Assembly (NCBI RefSeq): GCF_027943255.1
Contig: NC_072895.1
Coordinates: 28,370,001-28,434,000, forward strand
Length of the DNA stretch: 64,000 nucleotides
Source: Anastrepha obliqua
Lineage: Eukaryota; Arthropoda; Insecta; Diptera; Tephritidae
Reading direction: 5' to 3'
Shown: positions 1 through 12,129 of the stretch, piece after piece
Layout of the letters: each line of letters starts with the position of its first letter
How positions within the stretch are numbered: position 1 is the first letter of the stretch
Notes under the pieces: model-generated
What the model was told of the DNA's origin: nothing
What the model saw: the letters and a program-made list of their open reading frames with translations, nothing else
Database searches by the model: none
Program-made: the position numbers and the translations under genes

Positions 1-333
1 GGTTATGGGGTAGATGTGAGTTTGTAGTTTATGAGCTACCTGAGGAGTACAGCTGGTCCTGTTTAAAAAAAGTATTACAATGCATAATACATCGCTTCTA
101 GTCGGAATATAGGGCGAAAATTTGTGTCAGCCGCTATGTGTCTGATTTGGTCCAAGGTGGCGGTGGTAGGACTCTCGAGGGAGATTGTGCGCATCCGAGT
201 TTGACGTGGGTGACCTCTGCGTGGACATTCTTTGCGAATTCCATTGAAAAGCCATTTTAGCAACATTGTCGTCCGCTCTACGGAGTGTATGGTTTTCATT
301 TTCGTCTTTTTATTTCGAAATTAATTGGGCAGC
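1..333. other. No recognisable gene
   Basis: A short minus-strand open frame (75-299) matches no family I know. Nothing here shows domains, splice sites or terminal repeats. It may be an old repeat. Confidence 0.4.
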
Positions 334-346
334 TTTTACTAAGCAG

Positions 347-612
347 CGGCCGCCGTAGCCGAATGGGTTGGTGCGCGACTACCATTCGGAATTCACAGAG
401 AGAACGTCAGTTCTCACCAAAATTAAGAAAAACATTTTTCTAATAGCGGTCGCCCCTTGGCAGGCAATGGCAAACCTCCGAGTGTATTTCTGCCATGAAA
501 AAGCTCCTCACAAAAATATCTGCCGTTCGGAGTCGGCTTGAAACTGTAGGTCCCTCCATTTGTGGAACAACATCAAGACGCACACCACAAATATGCCAAT
601 TATATATATATA
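347..612 (+). mobile_element. tRNA-derived SINE, copy 1
   Basis: Short interspersed element with a tRNA-like head. A Pol III box A (TAGCCGAATGG) lies at 356-366. The box B region near 395-412 is partly deleted compared with the copies at 19 kb and 25 kb. The body, from 'gcggtcgcccc' near 445 to 'catcaagacgcacac' near 585, recurs at 14.4, 19.0 and 24.9 kb. The tail is a TA repeat (599-612). The copy is bracketed by a perfect 13-bp target duplication, TTTTACTAAGCAG, at 334-346 and 613-625, the hallmark of LINE-driven retroposition. It encodes no protein. Confidence 0.88.
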
Positions 613-723
613 TTTTACTAAGCAGAAGAAGGTCCATATTGGATATTGTTTTCGCCCAAAAGATACGGAACGTTGACAAACGTTTGAAGGCGTCTTTTTA
701 TGTGGTCAGACACAGGCCAGGTC

Positions 724-1008
724 TCAGAACCATATTAAGCGAACTGATTTTACGCTGGTGTTGAAGATTTTAAGTTTTGTTTTTAGTGACAGGGTGCGAG
801 ATCGCCACAGTCTGCTTGGCTTATGAAACACAGTTTGTGCTTTACAAATGCGAGTTGCTGCATCTGTGATTTGGCTACCGAGGTAGTAGAACTCATCCCC
901 AGCTTCGATAATGTTGGCGTTTTCGCTGGTAGTTAGTTCAAAAGGAGAGATATTGAATAAAATGCACATTTCCGCGCCAAAATAGAAAACAAATAAATCA
1001 ACTTGCAA
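724..1008 (-). pseudogene. LINE reverse transcriptase C-terminal fragment
   Basis: The minus-strand frame contains FYYLGSQIT and later LKTKLKIFNTSVKSV. This matches the thumb/C-terminal region of non-LTR retrotransposon reverse transcriptases (typically 'YLGS.I...TKLRIFN..VKSVLLYG'). No catalytic core is present. It is 5' truncated and its end is blurred. Confidence 0.7.
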
Positions 1009-1010
1009 AC

Positions 1011-3424
1011 GAAAATAGAAAAGGTAAAAATAAGAAAGTGCACAAATAGAATGTTGGCAAATACTAGCAGAATGGCGAAATTAGACAAAAGGGAAGATAC
1101 GCTGACAGTTGGGTCGATTTTTTGACAGTTACACTACAAATTACTGAGCGATACTACAAATAAGTGAATCTTGCTCTCCACGTGAGAAAGAGCGTTAAAA
1201 GCGCTAATGTATAGAAGTGCATACAAGTGTGTATTTCTATACATATATGTGTGTATATTACATATGTGTGTGTACATATGTGTGTACTTATCTCTGCTCG
1301 CTCTTGTAAATTGGTGAAAACAGCAATTGAATTTGCCTTTACTCTGCCAATTCTATTGAAGCTTTTTCGCAAGGCAGACGACTTACGTGACCTGCTCCTT
1401 TTCCTAAAGTTCTGTAATTTTTTCAACTCAATCTTCTTCACACTTAGAATTTCTCGATTTCATAATCGATTACTCCCAATTGTCATTTGCTCTGCAACTT
1501 AGCTGGCTCTCTCACTCTTCCACTATCTTTCGCTCACACTTCATCTCTTTCACTCATTTGCTCTCTTTCACTAACTCACCCTCACCTCGTTCTCAGGTGA
1601 GTGCATACTCCTACCGAAGTGTATACACACACTTTTAGGCTTATGCATATCAATGCCTACGATTCGCAGCAGTGACGACTAAACGATATCGTCATTTACG
1701 ATTTATACTCTCGAGAAAAAAGAAAAAAGAAAAAAGCACGCACTTAGATGCATTTTTACGACGCTCATCCCATCCGGCCCCTACAACGCACCCAACATCC
1801 ATCTACCCTACAACGGCATGCGTGTGGGGGTGTGCATAAACTATTGTGCACCGCATAACAATGGTTAGAGCTGTGTGTTGTTCATGCTTGTATTAAGTCA
1901 CTGCCAACATTCAGCAAGCCACAACAACAATGCTGTTGCCATTAGCGCACACGAGCCCAACATTACGAATGAGTGAGCGAGCGCACGAGCTCGCCAATGT
2001 AAGAGCATTAATCAATAGGTATGTAATGGCATACATTACAGCGGGCTATTGGAGAAGTGGAGAAGCCTCTGCTGGTATGCACAGTTGTTTGTTTGTTTGT
2101 TTGTTTGTGCTTTACTTATGTTGCGTTGTTGGTATTGCAACATGAACGTAAAATAAGGCTGACATTTGAAATCAATAAAAATATTCTACTCTGCGCTAAA
2201 AATAGCAAAGTCGTTGACTGCGCTGCTGCCGAATGCTAAAACCGTATCTCCAATCCAAATCAATCGAAGTGGAAAAGCATAACAAAGTTTATGTGTTCGT
2301 AATAAAAAAGTTAAGTATTGAATAGAAGAAGAAGAAGTACATAAAAACGAATTTGTTTCGCATTCTATTTCATTTTGGAAACATTGGTATGTATGGAATA
2401 TTTTTTATTGCGCGCAGGCGTTGAGTTGAACTCAGGTGCCTGTCAATAAATAAATGACATGAAAACCTTGTCAAATGTGCTTCCACTTCCGACCCCTTTT
2501 TCAGAGCACACTTATAGGGGCGCCTATTTTCATACACAAATCCATAAACATACAAATACCGGCGCGCATAACTATGCGTGTGTGTATGTGTGTGTGTAGG
2601 CACATTAGTCATTAGCTGACATTCGTATGTATTTACTTCAGCAAAATGAGTTTGAATGCCATACTTATTTATGGACAGATAATTATAATTATAATTATAA
2701 AGATAATTATTATTATAATTATAAAGACACTTGTTATTATTTTCATGCTTCGAAACGCATACCAAATCTCGTAGTAAAAAAAGAAAAAATCTTAAAACCC
2801 ACACAACTCTATTAATTTTAATTCAATTACAGTCAAATATAGCTCATTTGACGCAAAATTAAATTTACTATAACAGTAGTGTACTAAAAAAAATCCTCAA
2901 TATCGGATAATATCGTAAAAATTATGTCAAAGTCGAAAAAATAGAGAAAAAATAAAAAAATTCCAAATACTTCCGTCTACAGTCTCGTCAGTTGTCATTT
3001 CAGAAAAAATGTTAACACACTGTCAAAAAGGCTTGTTTTTGTTCTTTCGAACTAAAAAAGCAAATTCGAAATCGGATGGAAATTGGCGAAGTTAGGAGTG
3101 ATTGTTCATATCAACCTACTGAAAAACGGTTTTATGGCCATAAAATGAGATTTTGGGGGTGTATTGGAAATTTCAACTATACCATTATTTTCAGTTTTTC
3201 ATAAGCTACAACCCTCACCATATCCGATCCAAAGTTTTTTTGCAACTTTTTTTTTGTACCACAGTGTAATCGCTACAGAAAATCTACATATGCAGGTACA
3301 CTTGAGCTCACATAATTAAGGCACTTAAGCTTTTAAAGTTTTATTTTTAAGCTTTTGCAATACTGGCAGAATTTTTCATGGTAATTATTTTTTCGTAAAT
3401 TTTTTACAAAAACGTTGTTTATTG
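1011..3424. other. Gene-free AT-rich DNA
   Basis: Open frames here are short and low complexity. Simple repeats include TG runs near 1240-1290 and 2577-2598, TTGT at 2086-2108, and ATTATA near 2683-2725. No conserved protein or element ends were recognised. Confidence 0.5.
2086..2108. repeat. (TTGT)n microsatellite
   Basis: About six tandem copies of the tetranucleotide. Confidence 0.9.
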
Positions 3425-3426
3425 TA

Positions 3427-4329
3427 AAGGGTGGTTAAATTTTAAGGGCCGATGTTAAATGTGAACCATTCCTAAACGTTAGGTTTTTCTCTGCATTTCA
3501 TTTGACATTTTTCAATTTCAGACTAACACAATTTGAACCATGGAAAGATACACAATGGAGCAACGCGCTAAAGTTATTCAGGCTTATTATGAAAACGGGC
3601 GTTCAAATCAAAATGCATATCGCGCACTTCATCTTCAGTGATAAGGCATATTTTCACCTCAGTGGATTCGTCAAAAAGCAAAATTGCCGCATTTGGGCGA
3701 ATGATCATCCAAAAGTGATTGCCGAAAAACTAATGCACCCACAAAAAGTGACTGTTTGGTGCGGTGGCATCATTGGGCCGTATTTTTTTCCAAAATGAGG
3801 TCGGTCAGGCAGTTACTGTAAATAGTGTTCGCTATCGTGAGATGATAACGAACTTTTTATGACCCGAATTGGAAGATATGGATGTGGACGATATGTGGTT
3901 TCAATAGAATGGTGCCACTTGTCACACAGCTAATGAAACAATGGCTCTTTTGCGCGAAAAATTTGATTGCCGACTAATCTCACGTCGCGGCGATGTCGAT
4001 TGGCCGCCAAAATCATGTGATTTGACACCGTTGGACTTCTTTCTTTGGTGTTATTTGAAAGAAAAAGTGTACGTCGATAAGCCAGCAACAATTCAAGAGC
4101 TAAAGGATGAGATAATTCGGCACATTAATGGTAGAGAACCTCAATTATGCCTCCGCGTCATCGAAAATTTGGTCCATTGGATGGAGGTGTGCCGCCGAGG
4201 CCGATATTTTGTTCTATTCGTAATTGAGCCATACCAGTATAATCATAATAAGGAGGAATAATAATAATTTCCTAAACAAATTGTATTTTATTTAAAATCA
4301 ACACCGGCCCTTAAAACTTAACCACCCTT
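3427..4329 (+). mobile_element. DD41D-type Tc1/mariner element, internally deleted
   Basis: Terminal inverted repeats start AAGGGTGGTTAA at 3427 and end TTAACCACCCTT at 4329. Each is flanked by TA (3425-3426 and 4330-4331), the target duplication of the IS630-Tc1-mariner superfamily. The transposase start (MERYTMEQRAKVIQAYYENG, from 3540) runs only about 30 residues before a deletion joins it to the catalytic domain (FSDKAYFHLSG near 3640). Second-to-third acidic spacing, ending at CDLTPLDFF, is 41 residues, the spacing of the rosa-type group. The second aspartate is changed (stop then NGATCHTA, near 3905), so the copy is dead. It is 903 bp long. Confidence 0.88.
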
Positions 4330-4524
4330 TATGACAAAAACCTTATAAATGAAAGCATAAAATTCACAACAATTTAACAAATTTCAAAATTTTCTCATCG
4401 AAATGTTCAACTTTTCAAACCTCATCTGGGTATGTAGTTTTATACCTCGTTCAATTTTAGTGCAACCAAGTTTATGTATGAAGTCAGCGCGCTTTTTGAG
4501 ACCCTCGAATGAGGGTTCAGTACA

Positions 4525-5335
4525 ATTGCAACAAAGTCAAAGAGAGGGACTCCACAGGGAGGAGTGCTCTGCCATCTTCTATGGAATCTAGCGAAGACTC
4601 AAATACTCATCAAACTTGGAGATAGCAGACCCAAACTGACAGCATAGGCTGACGACTTGGCTGTTATCATCTCGGATAAATGTCCTCAAACGATGAGTGA
4701 AATACTCACAAGTGCACTCAGAAAAATCTGCAAGTGAATTGCGTCTACTGGACGGACGAACTGGAAGTACGACGAACTGGAAATAAATCCAGATAAGACA
4801 GACTTAGTACCAACTTCCTTGGCCCGGAGCCCATTCTGCTACTCCCTTCTGCAGCCATCAAAGCCACGGTTAGCAACCGAGTAACCCTAACCCCCAAACG
4901 AGCTTGGCAGGCTGAGAGAGGCTGCAGATGGACAAAACTGATGTTACCTGTCATGTGCGAGCGACTGTCGCAAATCCTCCTATATTGGTAGAAGGGACTT
5001 CAGACAGCTGGTTGGTCTGTTAACGGGCCACTTTCTATGGGCAAAGCACATGGAAAAGGAGCGCATCTCAGACAGTGCACTCTGCCCTCCATGTGGAGAG
5101 GAGCATGTGACGGCAGACCACTTTCTTAGCGTCTGCCCCGCCTTCGCTCGAATCAGGCTTGAGGTCTTTGGCACTGATGTGTTAAGAAGCGATGACCTTA
5201 GCTCCTTGGCATCACAAGTTCTACTAAGATTTCTTCAGAGGTCACGTAGGTTTAAAGAAAATTAAAAGGGAACTCGAGTGCAGTACAATGGACTTAATGG
5301 TGTCTGAGTGCCGTACTTGCAAGTCTGTCCCAAAA
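4525..5335 (+). pseudogene. LINE relic (RT end, RNase H tail, 3' region)
   Basis: Broken plus-strand frames of a non-LTR retrotransposon. Near 4640-4680 the reverse transcriptase active site reads stop-ADDLAVIIS in place of YADD. A deletion follows, and 5050-5265 carries the C-terminal knuckle (CPPCGEE, HFLSVCPAFARIRL). The 3' end (GTGCAGTACAATGGACTTAA, near 5278) recurs near 20090, so the 19.4 kb fragment belongs to the same family. Several frameshifts. Confidence 0.75.
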
Positions 5336-5529
5336 AAAAGTAAATAAACAAATTGTTTGATTGGGGTATTGTGCACGACTAATTGTTTCATGCAAGCCAT
5401 AGTTTTCTGGATTTAGTAATGCGAACTTTTCTGCGCAGAGAGGTTTTGCAGTTTTATATTCATATTTAATATTTTATTTAGTTGACCTCCATCCGTCTTG
5501 CGCTTTTTTTAGAAAGAATTTGTGCAGTT

Positions 5530-5985
5530 TCCCCTTAACAACAGTCAAGGGGACACTGATGTCTGAGGACAACTGAAGCCGGTTCTGTCGACCGCTTCCT
5601 GGCAAGCTCATCGGAAATTTCATCTCCCTCTATATTCCTGTGCCCCGGAACCCAGTTTAGAGAAATGTTTCCTGCACGTTCGAGACGTTTGAGTTCCTCC
5701 TTATAGGAGTTAGCCAGAAGAGAGCTGCAATACGGCGGCGACAAGGCGTTGATCGCAGCTTGACTATCAGAAAAAATATTAATGCCTCCCTCCCAACAGC
5801 GATCCTTAAGCATTTTGCATGCCTGCAGGATCGGGAAGACCTCTGCTTAAAAACGCTGCTTGTTTCCGGCAGTTTAAAGGAGAATGAAATATTGGCTAAT
5901 TTAGAGAAAACCCCCGCTCCCACTCCAAATTCCATCTTGGATCCGTCAGTGAAAACAGAGGTACCTAATATATATCAGTGCCGAC
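5530..5985 (-). pseudogene. LINE RNase H domain fragment
   Basis: Minus-strand RNase H of a non-LTR retrotransposon. It starts at FTDGSKMEFGVG (near 5950), has a frameshift, then INIFSDSQAAINAL and LNWVPGHRNIEGDEISDELA. The acidic positions of RNase H (TDGS, SDSQ, ISDEL) are visible. It is truncated after ELARKRSTEP. It resembles the fragments at 29.1 and 44.6 kb more than those at 19.4 and 54.4 kb. Confidence 0.8.
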
Positions 5986-5989
5986 TCTC

Positions 5990-7138
5990 CCCTCTTTCCA
6001 AACTTGCCTGCTCGGAAAGATAGCCCTAACTTAAAACCCTGTTTGCGGATGGAGAGATCAGAGAGAGAGAGAGAGAGAGAGTATGAAGTATGGAGAAGGA
6101 AGGAGAGATCTGATTCCATGATGCTACTATGTCCTACAGGAAGTTGCGCCCAGAGGCCAATCTCCTTCCCATACCCATAGTTTTACAAAAAATTTATGAA
6201 AATCAAAAACAGAAAGGAAAGTTGTATGAATAGGCCAAAATATGGTGTACTTATTATTTTCACCGTGAGTGTATGTATTAACTTGCTTCTACACGTATAA
6301 ATAAATATATTTCCATACACACAATCAACTGAAATTTGTTTTATTGCTGACTTCTCGGAACCGACGTTTGATAATTCATCGCTTGATCCGCTAAACGCTT
6401 GCCATTTTATGTGTGGGTACGATTGTGTGGCTGTGTGTGTCTGTATGTACATCCATATGTTCTACTTGTATCTACAAATACAACAAATACTACACATTCA
6501 AGTGGCCACTGTATGCGTGCGATAGGCTTTTCGTGGAGAGTTGCGTGCCTCAGTTGATAGTCGATTCTGAGTCGCTTGATATGTAGGTCATGTTTTTCAT
6601 ATAAAAGCGTTTACGATAATTATCTACTCGCTTTTCAGTTGCTTTGTAAAATGCGTAATTGCTCAGAGAGACCAAGTCTACGATTACTTGGTTTCCATTA
6701 TTAATAGATAAACGGCGTTTTCTTTCTTCCAAATTGCTTTCGAAATGCGATTACATACATCTAGGGAAATTGTTTCGGACTAATACATTTAAATGTATCT
6801 ATAAGTGGATTTCTTAAGGCAAATTAATGGCGATTACAATGGGAAAAGGATCACGAAGACATGGATTGCTTTGCTCAGTGGGGTACAGAAAAGCTATTAG
6901 TGTAAGACAAAAAAATCGACAATGCGGTGTAGGGTAATCAGTCTGGTGGAGTTCTCTGGAAAATTCCAAGTTGGTTATGCAGCTGAAGAACAGTGAGCGC
7001 AAGGAGCTGCTGTAGACAATCAGGGACTACACATTTCCTGGTAAGGCAAAGCGCTTTGATCGTTGGATAGAATTGAGTAGGCGCAAGGAATAATAAAAAA
7101 AATATCCCAAGTAAGATCTGAAAAGAAAGGCAGGAACT
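5990..7138. other. Non-genic DNA with a degraded coding-like stretch
   Basis: No recognised gene. Just before the MITE at 7148, a plus-strand frame around 6985-7092 reads like protein (TIRDYTFPGKAKRFDRWIEL) but has stops. After the MITE, 7607-7700 gives MDSEDWRKLAKNIEIAQNL. The two sides may be one old coding relic that the MITE split. The family is unknown to me. Confidence 0.35.
6061..6081. repeat. (GA)n microsatellite
   Basis: Uninterrupted GA dinucleotide run. Confidence 0.9.
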
Positions 7139-7147
7139 ATGGACAGT

Positions 7148-7606
7148 AGGGCGGGTCGATTTAAAAATCGCTCATTGCTCTGTGAAAATCGTATTCTAGG
7201 GATCAATATAAGAAACTTTGCCGAAGGAACCATACCTCTAAAACAAATTCTGATGACCCCCAATTTGGGTCGAATGAAAAATCCCACTTTGACCCATTTA
7301 GAGTGCTCCAATCGAGTCCAAATGTATGACCGACCCCCACTAACTTTGGACGCCCCTCCACCCATGCCAGTGGCACACCCCCTGGAACTCTCCTGGGGGG
7401 TTCCTCATACAATCATTTCAAAATATCACCATTTTTGGCATTTACATGAGAAAAGAAACTTAAAAGTTCGACCCAAATTGGGGGACATAAGAATTCGTTT
7501 TAGAGGTATGGTTCCTTCGGCAAAGTTTCTTATTTTGATCCCTAGAATATGATTTTCACAGAGTAATGGGCGATTTTTTTGCTTCCCCACAAATCGACCC
7601 GGCCTA
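7148..7606. mobile_element. MITE with long terminal inverted repeats and 9-bp TSD
   Basis: Two inverted arms of about 140 bp (7148-7290 and 7460-7606) share long identical blocks, for example CTTTGCCGAAGGAACCATAC at 7212-7231 and its complement near 7514. The ends are GGGCGGGTCGATTT and AAATCGACCCGGCC. Both flanks carry ATGGACAGT (7139-7147 and 7607-7615), a 9-bp target duplication. No protein is encoded. A 9-bp duplication with long arms is typical of Mutator-like or Foldback-like non-autonomous elements, but the superfamily is inference. Confidence 0.85.
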
Positions 7607-8037
7607 ATGGACAGTGAAGACTGGCGAAAGCTGGCCAAAAACATAGAAATCGCACAAAACCTCGACGACGACGACTGTGACAGCCATAAGTTGGTCTTAT
7701 AAACTGCACATCAACGATCAATCAAACCAGAAATCGTAGTTCATTCCTTCAATACCTTAAAAAGAAATTTCGCTAGAACTTTTTGTCAGTGCTTTTAAAG
7801 CAGAATTTAACTGTTACGCAGGTGTTAAAGCTGTGTCAAGCGTTCTGACATCTCAAATACCTCACAGAAATAAGTATATATGCAAAGTTTTTTTATATCG
7901 ATATCTTTCTTGATAGTAACGGTAAATTTTTGTTTGGTATGAGAAGGTCTGTATTTGCAGTCCAACTTAACTATTCGCATTGGTATCATAAAGAAAAATT
8001 TAAGTAAAATGGATTACTTCTTTTGATGGGTTAATCT

Positions 8038-9013
8038 GTAGACTACCACGTGGAAGCCATTTATCCAGTGAAGAGCGTGGTCTGATTAAAGGGCTAAGCG
8101 AAAGTGGCACAAGTATTCATGAAATGACTGCTAAAGTAAATCGGCATACTCGTAGGAATACCATCAGCAACTTTCTTAAAAATCCCGAAACTTATGGTCA
8201 ACTCAAACGAAGCGGCAGGCCAGCTAACATCCACAGCAGATGCAAAAGAGAAATTTGTCATCTGGCTGCCCAAAAAGAAATGCAAGGAAATCAAACACCA
8301 TTTAAGTCTTAAGGTCACCGATAGACAAATACATCAAATTTTGTTCGAGGACGTAGCACTTAAATATTGTTTGCGGAAGCCGGTACCAAGACCATTAGCA
8401 CGCCGCATTAAGGCCTGTTTAGCATTTGCCGGAAAATATCAATTTTCGACAAGCGAATTCCAAAACGTTGTATTTTCGGACGAAAAAAAGTTCAACTTAG
8501 ATGGTGCAGATGGTTGCCAGAAATATTGGCGGGCCCTTATCCAGCCACGGCAAACGCACCATAAGCGGAACCACGGTGGCAGGTCTTTGATGAGTTGGGC
8601 CGCTTTCGGACATGGTAGAAAATCTCCAATTTGTTTTATTCCGACTAGAACCAAGGCGGAATTCTATGCTGAAATATTAGAGGATGTTCTCATTGGGTTT
8701 GTGGGAAACATACATATACGGAGACGACTGTGTTACCCAGCCAGACAACGCCTCAATCCATAGGGCTCGTTTAACTAGGGCCTTCCTATCGGCAAGAAAA
8801 ATTTCAGTTCTGGATTGGCCAGCACTAAGTCCCGATTTAAACCCAATTGAGGACCTCTGGGGAATATTTTCGGCCCGTATTTATAAAAAAGGTGGGCAGT
8901 TTGAGACAATCAAAGACCTGAAAGGTGCTTTAGTGGAAGAGTGGGATAAGATAGGTGATTTCACTCTTCAAAACTTGACAGACTCTATGCCGTATAATGA
9001 CTATAACGTATAA
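8038..9013 (+). pseudogene. Tc1-like transposase (frameshifted)
   Basis: Cut-and-paste transposase of the Tc1/Tc3 type. The N-terminal helix-turn-helix reads HLSSEERGLIKGLSESGTS (8060-8115), followed by ISNFLKNPETYG. The catalytic core has VVFSDEKKFNLDG, then QPDNASIHRA and LSPDLNPIEDLW. The second aspartate and the glutamate are 34 residues apart (DD34E), so the triad is intact. Frameshifts near 8250 and 8690 and upstream damage break the frame, so no active protein is expected. Confidence 0.88.
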
Positions 9014-9186
9014 ATGATGTCCTTTCTCAAAATGGAAAACATATTAATTATTAGAAAATCGAAAGTTATAGAAACGTTGAAAAAAGTATAAAGAAAGGCC
9101 AATGCACATATACTTATTTCATATGAAGTTATTTTAATTTCTTTTTTAATTTAATAAGTTTAGTCGTGTTGAATTTTTGTTGTATA

Positions 9187-10476
9187 CTATGGGCAAAAAG
9201 TAAGGTGAATTTGGTTGTAAAATGAAAAATCTTTATTTATTCTTTTAAATCAATTTCATCCCCTTCAAAATAATCCCCTCTCGATGAAATACACTTATGC
9301 CAACGATTTTTCCCATCCCCGAAACATGCCAAATAGTCCATTTCCGGTATAGCCATCAGCACCTTCTTCGATTCAGCTTTTATCTCCTCAATCGACTCGA
9401 AACGCATTCCCCGGAGTGGTCTCTTGAGTTTTGGGAATAGCCAGAAGTCACACGGAGCCAAATCAGGCGATAACGGTGGTTGCGGAACGACATGCGTGGA
9501 ATTTTTGGCGAAATGGTCACGAAGAACGAGTGCAGTGTGAGACGGTGCATTATCGTGATGCAAAAACCAAGAGTTGTTGGCCCATAATTCTGGTCTTTTT
9601 AGACAAATTGCTTCAAGTAAACGAAGCATAACGCTCAAATAATATTCCTTATTAACAGTTTGGCCAGGTGGAAGGAATTCATAGCGCACCACACCACGAA
9701 AATCGAAAAAAACTGTCATCATGACTTTGACGTGCTCTTTTCGGTCTGGCCTCGCCTTTAGCACGATATTCTCTTGATTGGTCGGTTGTTTCAGGGTCGT
9801 AAGCCTAAATCCAAGTCTCATCTCCCGTAATGATGCATTTGAGCTTGTCCTGATAGTCTGAAAGTATTGTTTCACACACATCAACGCGACGACTTTTTTC
9901 CAAGAAATTGAGAGTTTTCGGTACCAAACGAGATTTGACTTTTTGTAGGCCCAAATGGTCTTTCAAAATGGTTTTCACAGATCGTTCTGATATTCCGATC
10001 ATATCAGTAAGGTCTTTAACAGTCAACCGACGATTTTTGAGCACTAACTCCTTCACTTTATTGACGTGTTGGTCATCTGTTGACGTCGATCGTCGTCCGG
10101 AACGCTCCAAGTCATCAACACGTTCTCGACCCTCTTTGAAGTCTTTGTACCACTTATAAACATTTTTCTGCGACATGGTCGAATCAACAAATGCCTTCTG
10201 CAACATTCTAAACGTTTCCGCAGCCGAAATTTCATTCCGCAAACAAAATTTGATGGCACTTCTCTGCTCAATCAAATCAGACATTGTAAAAATCGAAAAA
10301 TGCACTCTTGGTCGTTTGGTAAACACAAGCGTAAATATATTAATGATAATGACATTCACATGAAAGTTGGCCCAGATGTTATTAACAGTGCTGCCAACTC
10401 ATGAAAAAAATAACTAGAACGAAATTTTAATCCCGCGAAGTTTGACAAATAAATTTACCTTATTTTTTGCCCACAG
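9187..10476 (-). mobile_element. Mariner element nested in the Tc1-like element
   Basis: Inverted ends CTATGGGCAAAAAGTAAGGT (9187) and the complement of CTGTGGGCAAAAAATAAGGT (ending 10476) are flanked by TA at 9185-9186 and 10477-10478. At 1290 bp it is a normal full mariner length. It lies within the 3' part of the Tc1-like element and so is the younger insertion. Confidence 0.9.
9237..10359 (-). pseudogene. Mariner transposase (stop plus small deletion)
   Basis: The frame starts at MSDLIEQRSAIKFCLRNE (near 10284) with a paired helix-turn-helix, ISAAETFRMLQKAF and KNVYKWYKDFKEGRE. The first catalytic Asp is in TGDETWI, directly followed by a stop (TAG in place of a Tyr codon) at about 9805. 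A short deletion and frameshift follow around RPKR (near 9740). The rest is well preserved: FFDFRGVVRYEF, HHDNAPSHTA and SPDLAPCDFWLF, which gives DD34D. It ends near RGDYFEGDEIDLKE. A recently dead copy. Confidence 0.9.
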
Positions 10477-10598
10477 TATGATTTATTGTTCCAATTTTTG
10501 TAAATATATATTAAAATTATTGGTTGAACCTTCCTTCTGCTTCTTTATAGTTTTCCATATGAAAATACCCTTGCACATATACTTATTTCTGTGAGGTA

Positions 10599-12129
10599 TG
10601 CCCTATGCACTATTAATTGGAGTTTTAAGAATTTTTCTGGGTATGCAGTTTTATAGTATAAGAAAGTGCAAGTTTCAAGCGACTATAAAACTCCCCCCTT
10701 CTATAAAAAAGACAACAAAACCTCCTTTGAAAATTTCCACGGAATTACGCTACTTAACACATCTTATAAGGTCTTTCCAGCATTCTTACATTGATACTTT
10801 AAATTGCAGCAGAAAACATTTTGGGCGAATACCCAGTTGGCTTCCCGCCAAGACGTTCAACAACATACCAAGTTTTCTTACTTCAATAAAACATTAAAAA
10901 ATGTTGTGATTGCAACACATATAAGCATCTGCTATTAATAAATTTCCAAATCGCCGGAATTTTGCAAGACTGGGCAACAGCAGCAAACTGGCCAATTTGG
11001 TTAAGGCCACCCTGACAAACACCCCCGGAGAAGTAGTTGCCCAGCAGTCCGTCTTAGATAGATAGATACTTTACGAGGTTTGCACTTCGACTTCATGGTA
11101 TTTCATGCCCTCGACTTCGTTGAGACTCTCTGGGCCTCTCAGTTCCACAAATAGGAACTATGATTCTATGATTCCTTCAAATAACAGATGCACTAATTTG
11201 AACGCTTGCCGAATAGCGAGGAGTGAACACTTCAGTGAACAGTCGATTAACGAAGAGCGCGGAGTTTATTGAGTACCGAGCCTCAACGAATTTTTACAGG
11301 ACATCTTTAATGCGGGTGCATCACTCTGTGAGAGATTTCCCGGTGTCGCTTTACTGGGCCTAGGTCGAAGAGCAGCCACTTCACCTAACGCAACCTTTCC
11401 TTTCCTTCAGCAGTACCGCTGCTGCAGTAAAAGTCGTTTGCTGCCAAAGCCATCCTACTCAGTCACAAGGGTTTTCAATTAGCGTCTGTCACTTGAAGAA
11501 AAGAAAGTTTGCTCGAAATTGGTTAAGTCTTTTATTCGCGATTTTAGGTCAATATTGTCATGCTGTCCTGCGAGAGTGATATTTTGTTTGCATGACGAAA
11601 ATAGTTTTTTTCGAATTTCGGTATTTTACAGGGAGGTTACTTTTCTTGCCAAAATCGTTCGCTTCAAAGTTGTTTGGGTATTCGCTATACACTCCTTGAA
11701 TTCGCTCACACAGAGCTTATTTGCACTCGTTCGCTATTTTTGCTGAGGGTTCGTCCAGTGATTTGAAGGTGGCCTAACCAATGAAGGCTTAAAAATTGAC
11801 AAAAGAGTTGCTTAACCAGGGCTTAGCTTGAAAGAAGGCGGCAGTCTAGCAATTGGAAGCTCGGAATTTCAAGAGAATACTAACGAGGCACTGGATTATT
11901 GAAGATATTATCCAAATTCTGCGTCGAGAATTCAGTAGAAGCTGCAAAGTTGAGGAATAGGCGGAACAGGTAAAGCCAACTTGGCGCTTTCTGAGTGAAT
12001 GCACAAAGTCGAACTTCAGATTGGAAAAATGTTACTACTTGGAGAATATTCCTTTTCATTTGATTTCCGTTTATTCAGTCTATGACATGGTATCTCTTTC
12101 AGGTAGAGCTATACAATTTTACCTAAAAG
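10599..12129. other. No recognised gene
   Basis: Short frames only. No element ends or protein motifs identified. The stretch around 11075-11175 looks repeat-like but could not be assigned. Confidence 0.4.

Larger units (their letters stand above)
7860..10596 (+). mobile_element. Tc1-like (DD34E) element, interrupted by a nested mariner
   Basis: The ends match as inverted repeats: CCTCACAGAAATAAGTATAT at 7860 and its complement ending at 10596, flanked by TA at 7858-7859 and 10597-10598. The inner part of the right repeat recurs at 9102-9120 as 'gcacatatacttattt'. A 1290-bp mariner sits inside (9187-10476). Without it and its TA copy the element is about 1445 bp. The transposase is on the plus strand, 8038-9013. 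Confidence 0.85.

Noticed and set aside
356..412. Functional tRNA gene at the SINE head
   Set aside because: Box B is partly deleted, there is no cloverleaf, and the sequence is a repeated SINE head.
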